From Acinetobacter sp. ANC 3813 (GTDB lineage Bacteria; Pseudomonadota; Gammaproteobacteria; Pseudomonadales; Moraxellaceae): DNA of 64,000 nt. Shown here piece after piece: positions 37,253 through 46,472 of the stretch. The translations under genes and the position numbers were made by a program. The first letter of the stretch is position 1. The number at the start of each line of letters is the position of its first letter. Under the pieces are notes generated by a model, which made no database searches, was not told where the DNA came from, and worked only from the letters and a program-made list of their open reading frames with translations. Location: NCBI RefSeq assembly GCF_002135435.1, contig NZ_NEGK01000015.1, positions 1-64,000 on the forward strand. The letters run 5' to 3'.

Positions 37253-37633
37253 TTAAGACATTTTGTCTAAATGCGCCAAACAGCGGTGAATCGCGCCGCA
37301 GCCCGGCACAAAAGCTTTCACGCCTTTTTCTTCCTCTATGCGGCAAACTTCGCTGACCAGCCTTTCCGCGACGCCTCTGCCCCTGTTTGCCGGATGCACC
37401 ACAATATATTCTAAGGTTTTACTTTCACCCTGACCGCTGCACCAAATTGCACCTATCAGTTTCGTATTAAATTCTGCGGTATAAAGTAAGGTATACTGAG
37501 AGAGGTTTTGCTCAAGCTGTTCAATCGCATCTGCACCGTCGCTGAATTCTGGGCTGGTGTCATACAGTCGCTCAAGCTGGCTGCGCACTTCATCATTTTC
37601 CAAAGAAGTATAGGCATGTACGGTAATAGGCAT
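37253..37633 (-). CDS. GNAT-fold protein, possibly PanZ-like
   Basis: The 126-aa protein has the acetyl-CoA-binding motif A VHPANRGRGVAERLVSEV (about residues 79-96) of GNAT acetyltransferases. Its small size and lack of a clear substrate domain resemble PanZ/PanM, the acetyl-CoA sensor that triggers aspartate decarboxylase maturation. That assignment is tentative. AGGAGGG precedes the start. It is divergent from hisB. Confidence 0.7.
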   Translation of the reverse strand: MPITVHAYTSLENDEVRSQLERLYDTSPEFSDGADAIEQLEQNLSQYTLLYTAEFNTKLIGAIWCSGQGESKTLEYIVVHPANRGRGVAERLVSEVCRIEEEKGVKAFVPGCGAIHRCLAHLDKMS

Positions 37634-37731
37634 TGATAAACCCTCCTGAGCAATCTAATATGCGGTGACTTTTCGTCACAGCGAAAAACATTTTTACATC
37701 AATCATTTTGACGTATTTGAGGAACGTGTCT

Positions 37732-38325
37732 ATGACCGATCGTATCAGTGAAGTGGTAAGAAACACTAACGAAACCAAAATTCGAGTTCGCGTGAATCTT
37801 GATGGCTCCGGTCAAGGCACTTTAAACACTGGTGTTCCATTTTTAGATCATATGATTGATCAAATCAAGCGCCACGGCTTATTTGATATTGATATTCATT
37901 GTGACGGCGATTTGGAAATTGACGACCATCATACCGTTGAAGACTGCGGCATCACGCTCGGTCAGGCTTTTGCTCAAGCGCTGGGCGATAAAAAAGGCCT
38001 GAAACGCTACGGTCATTTCTATGCGCCTTTAGACGAGTCTTTAAGCCGCGTTGTGGTGGATTTGTCTGGCCGTCCGGGCTTATTTATGGATATTCCATTT
38101 ACACGTTCAATGATTGGCCGTTTTGACGTGGATTTATTCTCTGAATTTTTCCAAGGTTTTGTGAATCATTCACTCATGACGCTGCACATCGACAACCTGA
38201 AAGGCAAAAACAGCCATCACCAGATTGAAAGCGTGTTCAAGGCCTTCGCCCGCGCGCTGCGCATGGCGTGTGAAGTTGATCCTCGCGCTGCCAACACAGT
38301 TGCGTCAACCAAAGGCAGCCTGTAA
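37732..38325 (+). CDS. hisB: Imidazoleglycerol-phosphate dehydratase
   Basis: This is the histidine pathway enzyme that dehydrates imidazoleglycerol phosphate. The 197-aa protein has metal-binding His/Glu clusters [23 protein letters not shown] and [15 protein letters not shown]. This is the monofunctional form without a phosphatase domain. GAGGAA precedes ATG 37732; an in-frame extension to 37708 has no site. Its stop overlaps the hisH start by one base. Confidence 0.96.
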   Translation: MTDRISEVVRNTNETKIRVRVNLDGSGQGTLNTGVPFLDHMIDQIKRHGLFDIDIHCDGDLEIDDHHTVEDCGITLGQAFAQALGDKKGLKRYGHFYAPLDESLSRVVVDLSGRPGLFMDIPFTRSMIGRFDVDLFSEFFQGFVNHSLMTLHIDNLKGKNSHHQIESVFKAFARALRMACEVDPRAANTVASTKGSL

Positions 38326-38942
38326 TGACCCGTATTGCCCTTCTTGATTATGGCATGGGAAATCTGCACTCCGCAGCCAAAGCCTTAGAACACGTTGGTG
38401 CACAGGTTGATGTGACCAATGACCCGAAATTGATTGCGAAAGCGGACAAAATTGTGTTCCCTGGTGTCGGCGCAATGCGTGACTGCATGCAGGGCATGCA
38501 TGAAGCAGGCATTGATGAAGTCGTCCGCAAAGCGGCATTTAATAAGCCGGTTCTGGCGATCTGTGTCGGCATGCAGGCGCTGATGCAGCGCTCTGAAGAG
38601 AATGGCGGCGCAGAAGCCTTAGGTATTTTTGAAGGTGAAGTAAAGCGTTTTCCAGATATGGAAGGCATTAAAGTACCGCATATGGGCTGGAACCAAGTGC
38701 ATCAGGCAGATCCAAGCCACCCAATGTGGAAAAACATTGAGCAGGATGCGCGCTTCTACTTTGTGCACAGCTACTATGTCGAACCGAAGGATGCCGCTAT
38801 TGTGGCAGCGACTTGTGATTACGGCTTAGCGTTCTGTACGGCCATCCATAAAGAAAATCTGTTTGCGACGCAGTTTCACCCAGAAAAAAGCCATACAGCT
38901 GGCCTGCAATTACTGAAAAATTTTGTGGAATGGGATATTTAA
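38325..38942 (+). CDS. hisH: Imidazole glycerol phosphate synthase glutaminase subunit
   Basis: HisH supplies ammonia from glutamine to HisF. The 205-aa class I amidotransferase has the nucleophile in [11 protein letters not shown] and the His-Glu pair in [13 protein letters not shown] overlap couples it to hisB. HisF, its partner, is encoded about 7 kb away at 45607, not adjacent. Confidence 0.96.
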   Translation: MTRIALLDYGMGNLHSAAKALEHVGAQVDVTNDPKLIAKADKIVFPGVGAMRDCMQGMHEAGIDEVVRKAAFNKPVLAICVGMQALMQRSEENGGAEALGIFEGEVKRFPDMEGIKVPHMGWNQVHQADPSHPMWKNIEQDARFYFVHSYYVEPKDAAIVAATCDYGLAFCTAIHKENLFATQFHPEKSHTAGLQLLKNFVEWDI

Positions 38943-38955
38943 CCCCTGCCCATTT

Positions 38956-38982
38956 AAAAAGCCCGCATCATGCGGGCTTTTT
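38956..38982 (+). terminator. Terminator after hisBH
   Basis: AAAAAGCCCGCA tca TGCGGGCTTTTT. Confidence 0.9.
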
Positions 38983-39077
38983 ATTTATTTGATATTTATG
39001 CTTTTATATCTGAAAGAAACCTTTTATGCTTTGACAGCACATTAAACATACTAATTAAAAGTCAGAGGTCTATAACA

Positions 39078-39548
39078 ATGAACAATTATTCGAATGATTC
39101 AGCCCTTAGCGCAGCCGGACGCTTTGGACGCTTTTCTTATTTAGCGTGGAACTGCTTAATTGCAATTGTTGCAATGCTGATTGGCGTCGGATTAGCGGCT
39201 ATGTTTCCCAACCTGCTCATCAATATGGAAACTGGAAATTTCGGCTCTGGCGCTCTAATTTTCGGCATCCTTTATCTTGCTGTGCTGTATTTTACGTTTA
39301 TTTTCGCGATTCGCCGCTTGCATGACCGCAATCACTCTGGCTGGCTGTCTTTATTATTTTTAGTGCCTTTGGCCAATATCCTGATTGGACTTTATTTAGT
39401 ATTTGCCCCTGGCGATGCGCAAAGCAATAGCTACGGCGCGCCAAGGCCTACTGCTGGATGGGAAAGTGTCCTCGCTTGGATTTATATTATTTTAATTATC
39501 TTGGCGATTGTCGGCGGCGGATTTGCGGCTATTAGCCTGAATCAATAA
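39078..39548 (+). CDS. DUF805-type membrane protein
   Basis: The 156-aa protein opens with a short polar region and GRFGRFSYLAWNC, then about four membrane helices, with IRRLHDRNHSGW in the middle loop. The R-x-RR-LHD-x4-GW pattern and length match the DUF805 family. Function is unknown. AGAGG precedes ATG 39078; the frame extends upstream to 38970 without support. Confidence 0.8.
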   Translation: MNNYSNDSALSAAGRFGRFSYLAWNCLIAIVAMLIGVGLAAMFPNLLINMETGNFGSGALIFGILYLAVLYFTFIFAIRRLHDRNHSGWLSLLFLVPLANILIGLYLVFAPGDAQSNSYGAPRPTAGWESVLAWIYIILIILAIVGGGFAAISLNQ

Positions 39549-39567
39549 TCTATTCCGGCAAGATCAT

Positions 39568-39594
39568 AAAACCTGCGCATAGCAGGTTTTATTT
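39568..39594 (+). terminator. Terminator after the DUF805 gene
   Basis: AAAACCTGC/GCAGGTTTT with a 5-nt loop and a T-rich tail. Confidence 0.7.
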
Positions 39595-39648
39595 TGCCTT
39601 TAAAATTAAAAAGCGCTAGTCTGCTCAAAAGGCATCTCAAATATTCGC

Positions 39649-40314
39649 ATGAATAATCTCAGCAACGCAGCCACGCTTCCCAGTAAAGAACAAATACAAA
39701 GCTTCCCGCGCTTTCCTAACCTATGCGCCAGCAATATTCACGTCATTCAAAATCTTGCTCAATGCCATGCCATTGAATCTGAATTGAAACATGCAGTGGT
39801 GCTTGGCTTTGATACAGAATCCAAGCCCACATTCAATAAAGGCGAAGTTGCCACAGGGCCACATCTGATTCAGCTGGCCACGCTTGAGCAGGCCTATTTA
39901 TTTCAGGTCAGTGATGAGATTTTAGAGTTTTTAAAACCTGTATTGGCAAACCGCGCTCAAATTAAGACTGGTTTTGGCCTCAAAAATGATGCGCATCTGT
40001 TCCGTAAAAAAGGCATTGAACTGAACAGTGTGATTGAACTGTCAAAATGCTTTAAAACCTTCGGCCTGAATAATCCCGTGGGCTTGAAAAATGCAGTTGC
40101 GCTGCTGTTTCAGCAGAATTTTCCAAAAAGCAAAAGTGTCAGCACCTCAAATTGGTCTAAAAAGCAGTTAAGCCCTCAACAGATTGCCTATGCCGCCGCA
40201 GATGCTCACGCCCCGGTCTTGATTTTTGAAGAATTGCTGCGCCTCGGCTTATTGCCTAAAGATATCCCCAATACCTCACTCAAACTGAGAATTCGGCCAT
40301 CTCATCAAAAATAA
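39649..40314 (+). CDS. 3'-5' exonuclease, RNase D-like (DEDDy)
   Basis: The 221-aa protein has the DEDDy catalytic set: GFDTES (motif I), KTGFGLKNDAHLF (motif II) and AYAAADAHA (motif III, Y-x3-D). It lacks HRDC domains, so it is the short single-domain form rather than full RNase D. The substrate (RNA or DNA) is not determined. Confidence 0.85.
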   Translation: MNNLSNAATLPSKEQIQSFPRFPNLCASNIHVIQNLAQCHAIESELKHAVVLGFDTESKPTFNKGEVATGPHLIQLATLEQAYLFQVSDEILEFLKPVLANRAQIKTGFGLKNDAHLFRKKGIELNSVIELSKCFKTFGLNNPVGLKNAVALLFQQNFPKSKSVSTSNWSKKQLSPQQIAYAAADAHAPVLIFEELLRLGLLPKDIPNTSLKLRIRPSHQK

Positions 40315-40767
40315 ATACCTATATTTTATATGGGTTTGTCTCAAATTCTTTATTGTAAAAAGTCTGTAACTTGCAGAAGCACAATTGAAGTGCAGGATAT
40401 AAAACTCATAATTAATTGACTAAAAAACTTAAACTTAAGCTATTTTTTAAATGTAACTTTAAATTTCAATGCAATACACTTGTGCATAAAGTGCGAGTAT
40501 CCGTTGCATTAATGCACCAATAAATTACATATAAGCCATTGTTTTCAATATTTTATTTACATTAATACACATTATTCTGCATCTCATAAATAACCCTTTG
40601 TAATTCTTTATGTTTATTGATTTTTTACATGACTTTTCACTATCTATCTATTTTTTCATAATTTGTGATCTATTCATAACTTTGCTAAAAAAACTGTGCT
40701 GCAGCAGATACAACAAAATATAGTTCATCCAAAAACATTACATTTTAAATATATGGAGAAATTCCAC
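40315..40767. other. 453-nt AT-rich non-coding stretch
   Basis: No gene is supported here. It holds a perfect 12-bp palindrome TGCATTAATGCA (40505-40516), with related TGCA half-sites just upstream. It probably contains a long leader or regulatory region for the gene starting at 40768. No clear -35/-10 pair was found. Confidence 0.5.
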
Positions 40768-41535
40768 ATGTTCGGTTTATTTACTGGAAAACTTAGCGGC
40801 GTACTTAGCTTGGCTTTGCAAGGCATCACACAGACGGTTGGTTCAGTGCTGAATACACTCTTAAACACTGCCGAAACAGTACTGGACACCGTGAGTAGCA
40901 TTACAGCGCCTGTTACAGATATTCTCACAAGCTTACCGCTGGTCGGCGAAACCGTATCCAAAGTTTTGGATATTAAAACTGGCCTGCTCGACACACTTAC
41001 TGACACGCTGCAGGACACTACAGGTCAATTAGCTCAAGGCAATGTACTGGGTGCAGTCGATTCAGTATTGGATGGCGCAACAGATTTAGCTGGTCAAGTG
41101 ATTGGCAATGTTGCGGGCTTGGCGGATACCGCTTTAGATTTAGCTGCACCTTTGCTTGACCCTTTGGCAAATGTTCCAGTATTGGGCGGATTACTGGATG
41201 CAGTTACAGATACAGCAGGTAATTTAGTCGGTTTTGTCGGCGAAACTGCAGATACGGTTTCAAATCTTGATCCACTCGAATTAATTGGCAGTGTGCTTGA
41301 TAACCCGCTCGGCGCCGTGGGCGGCACTTTGCAGGATGTATCTGGCTCAGTGGATGCGCTGCTGGCAGATTTAGCGCCAATTACAGATATTGCTGCATCT
41401 TTACCGCTGGCTGGCGGAGTTGTCTCTGTAGCGGGTGATGCCGCAGCGGCATTAACGCAAGGCTTGTATGACGCGGGCGCTGCTTTGCAAGCCATCAATC
41501 TTGATTTGCTGAATGCTCCAGCGGCATATGTTTGA
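40768..41535 (+). CDS. Repetitive hydrophobic acidic protein, unknown
   Basis: The 255-aa protein is built almost wholly from Leu, Val, Ala, Gly, Thr and Asp, with nearly no Lys, Arg or aromatic residues after position 70. It has an internal repeat: TAPVTDILTSLPLVGETVS (46-64) resembles LAPITDIAASLPLAGGVVS (202-220), and VPVLGGLLDAV fits between. There is no classical signal peptide and no continuous membrane helix. GGAG precedes ATG 40768. Not recognised; a surface or amphipathic structural protein is conceivable. Confidence 0.65.
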   Translation: MFGLFTGKLSGVLSLALQGITQTVGSVLNTLLNTAETVLDTVSSITAPVTDILTSLPLVGETVSKVLDIKTGLLDTLTDTLQDTTGQLAQGNVLGAVDSVLDGATDLAGQVIGNVAGLADTALDLAAPLLDPLANVPVLGGLLDAVTDTAGNLVGFVGETADTVSNLDPLELIGSVLDNPLGAVGGTLQDVSGSVDALLADLAPITDIAASLPLAGGVVSVAGDAAAALTQGLYDAGAALQAINLDLLNAPAAYV

Positions 41536-41602
41536 GAAACTTAAAAAAAATCTTCTGAAAGCCAGATAAAAACAATAACTAACGATAAATCAAAATCTGC
41601 TC

Positions 41603-41627
41603 GCCTGACTCCTGTCAGGCTTTTTTT
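41603..41627 (+). terminator. Terminator
   Basis: GCCTGAC tcct GTCAGGC followed by seven Ts. Confidence 0.9.
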
Positions 41628-41721
41628 CAGCTCAAATGAATTAGCGTTTAGTGAATTGCTGTTTATTTGTTAAGATATGCCCCAAATCAATTCTTTATGA
41701 GATTAGGCAAGGAGCGAAAGC

Positions 41722-42453
41722 ATGCTGATCATCCCTGCAATTGACCTGAAAGATGGCAAGTGTGTCCGTTTAAAACAAGGCCGTATGGAAGACGATACCG
41801 TATTTTCTGACGACCCTGTGGCAACAGCACAGCATTGGGTAAATGAAGGCGCGCGCCGCTTGCATTTGGTCGACTTAAACGGCGCTTTCGCAGGCACGCC
41901 AATCCATAAGCCAGTGGTTGAAGCCATTGCTAAGGCACAGCCTGAATTGCCAATTCAAATTGGCGGCGGCATCCGTTCATTAGAAACCATCGAGCATTAT
42001 TTAGATGCAGGTGTTTCTTTTGTGATTATTGGCACTAAAGCTGTTCAGAACCCTGAATTTGTAGAAGAAGCCTGCAAAAAATTCGCGGGCCGCATCATTG
42101 TCGGCATTGATGCCATGAACGGCATGGTTGCAACAGACGGCTGGGCAAATGTCACTGATGTGAAAGCCACTGATCTTGCCAAACGTTTTGCCGATGCTGG
42201 CGTATCCAGCATTGTCTACACAGACATTGCGCGTGACGGCATGATGCAGGGCGTAAACGTTGAACAAACGGTTAATCTTGCAACATATTCAGGCTTGCCA
42301 GTGATCGCTTCTGGCGGTGTGACCAACTTGGATGATGTACGCAACTTGAAAGGCCAGCCGGGCATTTTAGGCGCCATTACGGGCCGCGCAATTTATGAAG
42401 GCACTTTAAACCTTCGTGAAGCGCAGTTGCTGCTGGACCAGCAAGCACTGTAA
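41722..42453 (+). CDS. hisA: ProFAR isomerase (HisA)
   Basis: HisA performs the Amadori rearrangement that makes PRFAR in histidine synthesis. The 243-aa TIM barrel has the first catalytic Asp in [17 protein letters not shown] and the second in [12 protein letters not shown]. Phosphate-binding loops are GGGIRS and SGGV. AGGAG precedes the ATG. It is a single-gene unit between unrelated genes. Confidence 0.97.
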   Translation: MLIIPAIDLKDGKCVRLKQGRMEDDTVFSDDPVATAQHWVNEGARRLHLVDLNGAFAGTPIHKPVVEAIAKAQPELPIQIGGGIRSLETIEHYLDAGVSFVIIGTKAVQNPEFVEEACKKFAGRIIVGIDAMNGMVATDGWANVTDVKATDLAKRFADAGVSSIVYTDIARDGMMQGVNVEQTVNLATYSGLPVIASGGVTNLDDVRNLKGQPGILGAITGRAIYEGTLNLREAQLLLDQQAL

Positions 42454-42471
42454 AGCTGCCTACTGTTCTTT

Positions 42472-42499
42472 AAAAGAGGTCTGCGGGCCTCTTTTTTTA
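42472..42499 (+). terminator. Terminator after hisA
   Basis: AAAGAGG/CCTCTTT hairpin with an 8-nt loop and a T-run. Confidence 0.8.
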
Positions 42500-42519
42500 T
42501 TTGTTGAAATTGATCAATC

Positions 42520-43425
42520 ATGAATTCTCCTACATGGCTGCAAACCAAAGCGCCGCAAATCTCCCTCATCTTAATTACAGTCATTTGGGGCGGCAGCTTT
42601 TTGACCGTAAAATATGGCCTGAACTACAGTACACCTGTCATGTTAGTCGGCTTGCGTTTTGCTGCAGCGGCCCTTGCGGTCAGCCTGCTGTCTCTCAAAT
42701 ATTTAAAAGGCTTTAATGCCTACGAAGTCTTTGCAGGCTTTTGTATTGGTGCGGCCATTGCTCTTGGTTATGGCACGCAAACGATTGGCCTGCAAAGCAT
42801 CAGCAGCAGTGAATCGGCGTTCTTGACTGCCCTGTATGTGCCGCTGGTGCCCATTTTTATGTGGCTGTGCTTTAAAAGCCGCCCGCATATCATGACGTGG
42901 CTTGGCGTATGCTTTGCTTTTGCAGGCTTAGTCTTTTTAACGGGCAATGGCTTTGGCACGATTCAGCTGAGTTTTGGACAGCTGATTACCATTTTAGGGT
43001 CGATTGCGATTGCCTTTGAAATAATCCTCATCAGTTATTTTGCCAGCAAAGTGAATCTGCGCAGAGTCACCGTACTGCAGCTGGCTTTTGCTTCACTGCT
43101 GTGTTTTATCATTGCCCCATTGAATGGCGAAACCCATCTCCCTTCTTTTGAATGGCCTTTGCTGGCAGTGCTGTTCGCACTGGGATGCGCCAGCGCAGTC
43201 ATTCAGCTGGTCATGAACTGGGCGCAGCGCATGGTCGAGCCTTCACAAGCTGCTATTATTTATGCAGGAGAACCAGTTTGGGCTGCGCTGATTGGACGTA
43301 TTGCCGGTGAGCGTTTGCCAGCGCTAGCGCTGCTGGGCGGTTGCATGGTGGTATTGGGTGTGATCATCAGCGAATGGCGGCCGAAGTTTCTCAAAAAACG
43401 GCGCATGCACAGCAGCCAAGAATAA
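42520..43425 (+). CDS. DMT-family transporter (EamA)
   Basis: The 301-aa protein has about ten membrane helices arranged as two EamA repeats, beginning ISLILITVIWGGSFLTVKY and repeating near EPVWAALIGRIAGERL. The drug/metabolite transporter family exports metabolites such as amino acids; the substrate is unknown. A basic C-terminal tail is cytoplasmic. Confidence 0.86.
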   Translation: MNSPTWLQTKAPQISLILITVIWGGSFLTVKYGLNYSTPVMLVGLRFAAAALAVSLLSLKYLKGFNAYEVFAGFCIGAAIALGYGTQTIGLQSISSSESAFLTALYVPLVPIFMWLCFKSRPHIMTWLGVCFAFAGLVFLTGNGFGTIQLSFGQLITILGSIAIAFEIILISYFASKVNLRRVTVLQLAFASLLCFIIAPLNGETHLPSFEWPLLAVLFALGCASAVIQLVMNWAQRMVEPSQAAIIYAGEPVWAALIGRIAGERLPALALLGGCMVVLGVIISEWRPKFLKKRRMHSSQE

Positions 43426-43452
43426 AAAAAAGCAGCCTCGGCTGCTTTTTTT
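43424..43452. terminator. Bidirectional terminator
   Basis: A8-GCAGC ctcg GCTGC-T7, between convergent genes. Confidence 0.85.
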
Positions 43453-43472
43453 ATTTAGAATTGCGCCATAAA

Positions 43473-43865
43473 TTACTGATACATGGCGGCATTGTCATTG
43501 ACGCGGATCAAGCCTTTAATTGCGCGGTAAACGATCCAAATCCAAGACAGGCCTATGACCGCCACACAAAATGCCGAGGCGCCGAATGCTACGCCAGCAA
43601 AAGCATTCGGGTTTTCACCGGTAAAAAATAAAAAGAAAAACGGCACGAATGCCATGATGTTCCAAAACAGATACCACCAGAAGGTGCGGATTTGCCAAGT
43701 GAAATGACTCTCAAAAATGGAGCCCTGCACAGCGCTGCGCTTGACGTAGTTAATGACCAGCGCGACAACAGCCAATAACCCTGCAGAAAAAATTGCAACG
43801 ATATAAAGCACATACAGCGCAATGGTTAAACTGCGGTTCGGATCTTTATCAATGGAATAATTCAT
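43473..43865 (-). CDS. Small membrane protein, DUF4870-like
   Basis: The 130-aa protein has about three to four helices and a conserved-looking SHFTWQIRTFWWYLFWN segment, which matches the H-F-x-WQ-x-RTF pattern of DUF4870-like proteins. GAGAGGGCGC precedes the ATG. Function is unknown. It lies 26 nt after the cold-shock/DUF1294 gene on the same strand. Confidence 0.75.
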   Translation of the reverse strand: MNYSIDKDPNRSLTIALYVLYIVAIFSAGLLAVVALVINYVKRSAVQGSIFESHFTWQIRTFWWYLFWNIMAFVPFFFLFFTGENPNAFAGVAFGASAFCVAVIGLSWIWIVYRAIKGLIRVNDNAAMYQ

Positions 43866-43891
43866 GCGCCCTCTCTATTTTTATGCGTCTA

Positions 43892-44518
43892 TTAACTTTG
43901 AAAAGGATTGAATGGCGAAATCAGCCATAAAATCAATAATATGTTAAAAGCTATAGTACAAAAATAAATTTGGCGGAACGGTTGTTTTTGTGTTTTATGA
44001 CGCAGGCGCTGCTGCGCCAGCCATGCCGCCGGCCAGCCGCCCAAAAAGGATAATATATGCAGGGTATTTTCCGGCACACGGCGGTTGCCGAGCTGCGCCG
44101 CTTCCTTATCCTGAGCATAGAACCAATAGGTTGCCGCATTCACCAAACTGATCGCCAGCAGCGCCATGCCATTCAGCAAACCCACTGCACTCAAGATGAC
44201 CAGCGCCAAAATATAGGCAATGCATAAAATCTGCATTGGCGAGACTTTTTTCGGCATGCGCACCACATTGTCTTTGGCCTTTTTAGGTTTGGCCTTGACT
44301 TGCGCTGCTTTTAAATAGGTGACCTGCTGCGCGCGGTAACGTCCGCGCTCATCCAAAATAATCAGATATTCCAGCGCACAGCCCACGATAGGCCGCGGGC
44401 CTGGGCGGGCAAAATCCTTAATATGCAAAAATACGCGGTCTTTGGCGCTGTCATTGGGCTGAATGAAGCCGTAGCCTTTATCATCAAACCATTCAATTAA
44501 GCGGCCTTGATCGCGCAT
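43892..44518 (-). CDS. Cold-shock domain fused to DUF1294 membrane domain
   Basis: The 208-aa protein has a cold-shock fold (residues 1-70, GRLIEWFDDKGYGFI and DRVFLHIKDF, the RNP1/RNP2-like motifs), a basic linker (AKPKKAKD), one or two helices, and a C-terminal DUF1294 domain (about 120-208, with DKEAAQLGNRRVPENTLHILSFLGGWPAAW). It is probably an inner-membrane protein that binds nucleic acid; the role is unknown. AAGGAAAAT precedes the ATG. Confidence 0.85.
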   Translation of the reverse strand: MRDQGRLIEWFDDKGYGFIQPNDSAKDRVFLHIKDFARPGPRPIVGCALEYLIILDERGRYRAQQVTYLKAAQVKAKPKKAKDNVVRMPKKVSPMQILCIAYILALVILSAVGLLNGMALLAISLVNAATYWFYAQDKEAAQLGNRRVPENTLHILSFLGGWPAAWLAQQRLRHKTQKQPFRQIYFCTIAFNILLILWLISPFNPFQS

Positions 44519-44542
44519 ATATTTTCCTTTTCATTTATTCAA

Positions 44543-45493
44543 TTAAGCGGTGACAAACTTCAGTCGTTCGATCAGCATATTACGCATTTCTGCTGGGTTT
44601 TTCTGCAAAATGTCGCCGCCTGTCCGGCCTTCCGCCGCATTTTTCTGTGCAACCTGCAGACGCATCATCCAGAACCGCCCTGCCGCCATGGCCAAATACA
44701 GCTCCAAGCAGGCTTTTTCATCCGCAGTCAGCGGACGCACCGTTTCATAAGCATTCAAAAATGCCACGGCGCGCGCTTCATTCAAAGTCACATCAGGGTA
44801 TTCAGTACAGAAGTCATTTAAGGTAATCGCAATATCAAACAGCAGCTCGTCTTTATTCAGCTCATAAAAATCTAAAATGCCTTTTAGCGTATCACCTTCA
44901 AACAACGTATTGTCGCGGAACAAATCTGAATGGATAAAGCCTTTCGGACGGTTCGGATACATCGCAGTCAGCGCATCATACAAACCCAGCAGACTGTTCA
45001 GCAGCATGGTGTCCGCTTCATTCAAGTTTGGCTTGACCTCACGCGATACTTGGCGCCAATAGGCATGATCACGGTAAAACGCGCGCTCTAAAGGAAAGTC
45101 CTGCAGCGCCACGTGCATTTTAGCCTGTGCGATGGCAATGGCTTCGGCCTGCGCCAGTGTCGCTGGCATGGGATGCTCTCCCTGCATGCGCGGCGCGATC
45201 TGTGCAGGTTTATTTTTGAGCGTGTGAATCGCTTTACCCTGATAGGATAATGGCACAGGCACCGCCAGCCCCGCTTGGCCCAAATGTTCCAGCACAGGCA
45301 CCAGTTCGCCGGCACCTTGCTCATCCATCTCTTCAAAAATGGTCAAAACATACTGCTGGCGGTTTTCACAGACGATAAAATAGTTGGTATTTTGAATTCC
45401 GCCTTGAATTGGAATCAGGTCAATCACCTGCAATCCATAGGGCGCTGCGAAATCCTGAACTTCCTTTAAAGTCAAAGTGGTATAAACCGACAT
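44543..45493 (-). CDS. thrB: Homoserine kinase, APH-fold type
   Basis: The 316-aa protein belongs to the aminoglycoside-phosphotransferase-like homoserine kinases (ThrB of pseudomonad type). It has GGIQNTNYFI in the nucleotide-binding lobe, the catalytic loop FIHSDLFRDNTL, and metal-binding ILDFYELNKD. It phosphorylates homoserine for threonine synthesis. I place the start at MSVYTTLTLKEV (45493), which fits the family; the frame runs on to 45550. It is divergent from hisF. Confidence 0.88.
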   Translation of the reverse strand: MSVYTTLTLKEVQDFAAPYGLQVIDLIPIQGGIQNTNYFIVCENRQQYVLTIFEEMDEQGAGELVPVLEHLGQAGLAVPVPLSYQGKAIHTLKNKPAQIAPRMQGEHPMPATLAQAEAIAIAQAKMHVALQDFPLERAFYRDHAYWRQVSREVKPNLNEADTMLLNSLLGLYDALTAMYPNRPKGFIHSDLFRDNTLFEGDTLKGILDFYELNKDELLFDIAITLNDFCTEYPDVTLNEARAVAFLNAYETVRPLTADEKACLELYLAMAAGRFWMMRLQVAQKNAAEGRTGGDILQKNPAEMRNMLIERLKFVTA

Positions 45494-45606
45494 ACAAAAC
45501 CTGCGAAAAATCTTACATAAGTTTGATAGAATACCCGCTGAATCTGCCAAGGTGTAGCGCTTGAGCAGGTGAGTTTCATAATCGGCTGTAATTATTGGAA
45601 AAAATT

Positions 45607-46365
45607 ATGCTTGCTAAACGTATTATTCCTTGCCTCGACGTCGACAACGGCCGAGTAGTGAAAGGTGTTCAATTTCTTGACATCCGTGATGCAGGCGATC
45701 CAGTAGAAGTAGCGCGCCGTTATAATGAGCAAGGCGCCGATGAAATCACCTTCTTAGACATCACAGCAACCTCAAGCGGCCGCGATACCACTTACCGCAC
45801 CGTTGAACGCATGGCGGAATCGGTTTTTGTCCCGCTGACTGTGGGCGGCGGCGTGCGTAAAGTCGAAGATATCCGCTTATTGCTGAATGCAGGCGCAGAT
45901 AAGGTCAGCATTAACTCGGCAGCGATTTATAATCCTGAATTTGTTCAGGAAGCGTCACAGCGTTTTGGCGCGCAGTGCATTGTGGTCGCGATTGATGCGA
46001 AAAAAACCGGCGACAACAAATGGGAAATCTTCACCCATGGCGGCCGCAAAGAAACAGGGATTGACGCCATTGAATGGGCCGTCAAAATGGCGGAATTTGG
46101 CGCAGGCGAATTGCTGGTCACATCTATGGATGCTGACGGCACCAAAGCGGGCTATGACCTTGAGCTGATGCGCAACATCAATGACCGCGTAACCATCCCG
46201 ACCATTGCCTCTGGCGGCGTAGGCAACTTACAGCATTTGGCAGACGGCATTTTAAAAGGCGGCGCAGATGCGGTTCTGGCGGCGTCTATTTTCCACTTTG
46301 GCCAATACACCATTCCAGAAGCAAAAAAATATCTTGCAGACCAAGGTATTGAAATGCGCCTGTAA
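45607..46365 (+). CDS. hisF: Imidazole glycerol phosphate synthase cyclase subunit
   Basis: HisF cyclises PRFAR with ammonia from HisH to give imidazoleglycerol phosphate and AICAR. The 252-aa TIM barrel has catalytic Asp in [14 protein letters not shown] and VVAIDAKK, and phosphate loops VGGGVR and ASGGVG. The start at ATG 45607 has GGAA upstream; the in-frame TTG 45595 is less likely. It is a single-gene unit ending in a UUCG-loop terminator. Confidence 0.97.
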   Translation: MLAKRIIPCLDVDNGRVVKGVQFLDIRDAGDPVEVARRYNEQGADEITFLDITATSSGRDTTYRTVERMAESVFVPLTVGGGVRKVEDIRLLLNAGADKVSINSAAIYNPEFVQEASQRFGAQCIVVAIDAKKTGDNKWEIFTHGGRKETGIDAIEWAVKMAEFGAGELLVTSMDADGTKAGYDLELMRNINDRVTIPTIASGGVGNLQHLADGILKGGADAVLAASIFHFGQYTIPEAKKYLADQGIEMRL

Positions 46366-46394
46366 ATGGCAGTAGCATTAAAAAATTGATTACC

Positions 46395-46418
46395 AAGAGC
46401 GCTTCGGCGCTCTTTTTT
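46395..46418 (+). terminator. Terminator after hisF
   Basis: AAGAGCGC ttcg GCGCTCTTTTTT, with a stable UUCG tetraloop. Confidence 0.9.
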
Positions 46419-46472
46419 GATTTTAGGGCAAAATAATATTCAGCAAAGTCAACATATAATAAGACCAATAAA

